Below are positions 61,033 through 64,000 of a stretch of DNA of 64,000 bases, one piece after another (within the stretch, counting starts at the first letter, position 1; each line of letters opens with the position of its first letter). The stretch is from Orientallactaga sibirica (taxonomy: Eukaryota; Chordata; Mammalia; Rodentia; Dipodidae). Made by a program: the position numbers and the translations under genes. Where the stretch lies: positions 5,784,001 to 5,848,000 of the forward strand of contig JAEOAD010000018.1 of the NCBI GenBank assembly GCA_036365145.1, written 5' to 3'. The notes under the pieces were generated by a model. It was not told the DNA's origin. It saw nothing but the letters and a program-made list of their open reading frames with translations, and ran no database searches.

Positions 61033-64000
61033 AGATGCTCACATATGGAGACTCCTCCCCCTGGAGCCTCTCATCTGGACACTCCCATCATCACCTGGAG
61101 ACTCCTCCCCCTGGAGCCTCTCATCTCCCATCATCACCTGGAGACTCCTCCCCCTGGAGCCTCTCATCTGGACACGCCAATCATCACCTGGAGACTCCTC
61201 CCCCTGGAGCCTCTCATCTGGACACCCATCATTACCTGGAGATCATCACCTGGAGACTCCTCCCCCTGGAGCCTCTCTCATCTGGACACTCCCATCATTA
61301 CCTGGAGACTCCTCCCCCTGGAGCCTCTCATCTGGACATGCCCATCATCACCTGGAGACTCCTCCCCCTGGAGCCTCTCTCATCTGGACACGCCCATCAT
61401 CACCTGGAGACTCCTCCCCCTGGAGCCTCTCATCTGGACACTCCCATCATCACCTGGAGACTCCTCCCCCTGGAGCCTCTCATCTGGACACGCCCATCAT
61501 CACCTGGAGACTCCTCCCCCTGGAGCCTCTCTCATCTGGACACGCCCATCATCACCTGGAGACTCCTCCCCTGGAGCCTCTCTCATCTGGACACGCCCAT
61601 CATCACCTGGAGACTCCTCCCCCTGGAGCCTCTCTCATCTGGACACTCCCATCATCACCTGGAGACTCCTCCCCTGGAGCCTCTCTCATCTGGACACGCC
61701 CATCATCACCTGGAGACTCCTCCCCCTGGAGCCTCTCTCATCTGGACACGCCCATCATCACCTGGAGACTCCTCCCCTGGAGCCTCTCTCATCTGGACAC
61801 GCCCATCATCACCTGGAGACTCCTCCCCCTGGAGCCTCTCTCATCTGGACACGCCCATCATCACCTGGAGACTCCTCCCCTGGAGCCTCTCTCATCTGGA
61901 CACTCCCATCATCACCTGGAGACTCCTCCCCCTGGAGCCTCTCATCTGGACACGCCCATCATCACCTGGAGACTCCTCCCCTGGAGCCTCTCATCTGGAC
62001 ACTCATCTCACCTGAGACTCCTCCATCATCACCTGGAGACTCCTCCCCTCATCTCATCTGGACACGCCCATCATCACCTGGAGACTCCTCCCCTGGAGCC
62101 TCTCTCATCTGGACCCATCATCACCTGGAGACTCCTCCCCCTGGAGCCTCTCTCATCTGGACACGCCCATCATCACCTGGAGACTCCCTGGAGCCTCTCT
62201 CATCTGGACACGCCCATCATCACCTGGAGACTCCTCCCCTGGAGCCCTCTCATCTGGACACTCCCATCATCACCTGGAGACTCCCCTGGAGCCTCCATCT
62301 GGAGCCCTCATCACCTGGAGACTCCTCCCCTGGAGCCTCATCATCTGGACACACCCATCATCACCTGGAGACTCCTCCCCTGGAGCCTCTCATCTGGACA
62401 CATCCCATCATCACCTGGAGACTCCTCATCACCTGGAGCCTCTCTCATCTGGACACCCATCATCACCTGGAGACCTGGAGACTCATCTGGACACCCCATC
62501 ATCACCTGGAGACTCCTCCCCTGGAGCCTCTCATCTGGACACTCCCATCATCACCTGGAGACTCCTCCCCTGGAGCCTCCATCTGGACACGCCCATCATC
62601 ACCTGGAGACTCCTCCCTCTCTCATCTGGACACCCATCATCACCTGGAGCCTCCCCCTCTCATCTGGACATGCCCATCATCACCTGGAGACTCCTCCCCT
62701 GGAGCCTCTCTCATCTGGACACGCCCATCATCACCTGGAGACTCCTCCCCTGGAGCCTCTCTCATCTGGACACTCATCATCACCTGACTCCTCCCCTGGA
62801 GCCTCTCTCATCTGACACTCCCATCATCACCTGGAGACTCCCCTGGAGCCTCCATCTGGAGCCATCATCATCTGAGCCTCTCTCATCTGGACACCCCATC
62901 ATCACCTGGAGACTCCTCCCCTGGAGCCTCTCTCATCTGGACACGCCCATCATCACCTGGAGACTCCTCCCCTGGAGCTCTCTCATCTGGACACTCCCAT
63001 CATCACCTGGAGACTCCTCCCTGGAGCCTCTCATCTGGACACCATCATCATCACTCCTCCCCCTGGAGCCTCTCACCTGGACACCTCACCTGGAGACTCC
63101 TCCCCTGGAGCCTCATCTGACACTCCCATCATCACCTGAGACTCCTCCCTGGAGCCTCCTCATCTGACACGCCCATCATCACCTGAGACTCCTCCCCTGG
63201 AGCCTCTCTCATCTGGACACCCATCATCACCTGGAGACTCTCATCTGACAGCCCATCATCACCTGAGACTCCCCTCATCACCTGGAGACCCTCCTCCCCT
63301 GGAGCCTCTCATCTGGACACTCCCATCATCACCTGGAGACTCCTCCCCTGGAGCCTCTCATCTGGACACGCCCATCATCACCTGGAGACTCCTCCCCCTG
63401 GAGCCTCTCATCTGGACACGCCCATCATCACCTGGAGACTCCTCCCCCTGGAGCCTCTCATCTGGACACACCCATCATCACCTGGAGACTCCTCCCCTGG
63501 AGCCTCTCTCATCTGGACACGCCCATCATCACCTGGAGACTCCTCCCCCTGGAGCCTCTCTCATCTGGACACGCCCATCATCACCTGGAGACTCCTCCCC
63601 TGGAGCCTCTCATCTGACAGCCCATCATCACCTGGAGACTCCTTCCCCTGGAGCCTCTCATCTGGACACGCCCATCATCACCTGGAGACTCCTCTCCCTG
63701 GAGCCTCTCTCATCTGGACACACCCATCATCACCTGGAGACTCCTCCCCCTGGAGCCTCTCATCTGGACACGCCCATCATCACCTGGAGACTCCTCCCCT
63801 GGAGCCTCTCATCTGGACACTCCCATCATCACCTGGAGACTCCTCCCCTGGAGACTCCTCCCCCTCTCTCATCTGGACACGCCCATCATCACCTGGAGAC
63901 TCCTCCCCCTGGAGCCTCTCATCTGGACACGCCCATCATCATCTGAGACCTCCCCATCATCTCTCATCTGGACACCCATCATCACCTGGAGACTCCTCCT
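61033..64000. repeat. Minisatellite, about 50-bp unit, about 59 copies, continues beyond window
   Basis: Unit (plus strand) begins CATCTGGACACGCCCATCAT, continues CACCTGGAGACTCC, then a C5 or C4 run and TGGAGCCTCT. Common variants are an extra CT before CATCTGG, C4 versus C5, and ACGCCC versus ACTCCC. 61040-61990 and 63300-63930 are regular; 61990-63300 is irregular. Because the unit is not a multiple of three and lacks plus-strand stops, frames of 409, 627 and 580 codons overlap here. They are artefacts of the array. Confidence 0.97.

Noticed and set aside
60786..63167. Plus-strand open frames of 409, 627, 580 and 165 codons
   Set aside because: They are the three phases of one tandem array whose unit lacks plus-strand stops. 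The peptides are the same low-complexity Ser/Pro/His-rich repeat out of phase with each other, and there is no start context or splice signal.
61033..64000. CRISPR-like array
   Set aside because: Units are directly adjacent with no unique spacers, and the host DNA is clearly mammalian.

Overview
This is mammalian nuclear DNA with no bacterial or viral gene layout, and I found no convincing protein-coding gene in it. Nearly every long open frame is a shadow of an interspersed repeat or of the terminal tandem array. The repeats point to a rodent: B1 (7SL-derived) SINEs, B4-like SINEs, rodent-type L1 3' ends, and ERVL, MaLR and ERVK LTRs. The commonest repeat is a tRNA-derived SINE. It has a pol III A box (TGGCTTAGNGGTTAAG) and B box (GGTTCGATTCC), a body ending in a CT-rich run, and an (AAATA)n tail. 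It resembles the B2-superfamily 'DIP' elements described from jerboas, so a dipodid rodent such as Jaculus is my best guess. That is inference from family resemblance, without a database search. I call this element the 'DIP-like SINE'.

Layout. 1-19.6 kb: mostly single-copy DNA with scattered SINEs, one MaLR-like LTR (3.1 kb), an ERVL LTR (17.5 kb) and three candidate conserved noncoding elements (10.9, 15.9 and 18.5 kb). 19.8-47.2 kb: a dense graveyard of nested SINEs, L1 fragments and LTRs. It includes a 1.7-kb tandem duplication (32.5-36.0 kb), a 0.3-kb segment copied 1.55 kb away (29.2 and 30.7 kb), and a shrunken ERVK-type provirus with a perfect 6-bp target duplication (44.3-44.9 kb). 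47.2-51.0 kb: single-copy DNA with one MaLR LTR and one L1-like 3' end. 51.0-61.0 kb: about 10 kb with no recognisable SINE, L1 or LTR, holding several CpG-retaining, TAATTA-rich blocks that look like developmental enhancers. 61.03 kb to the window end: a minisatellite with a unit of about 50 bp that runs off the edge.

The contrast between the repeat-packed middle and the repeat-free right-hand block suggests an intergenic or large-intron region beside a developmental regulator. I cannot name the gene. Many SINE calls rest on direct repeats (target-site duplications, TSDs) read from the sequence, which also give the order of insertion in several nests.
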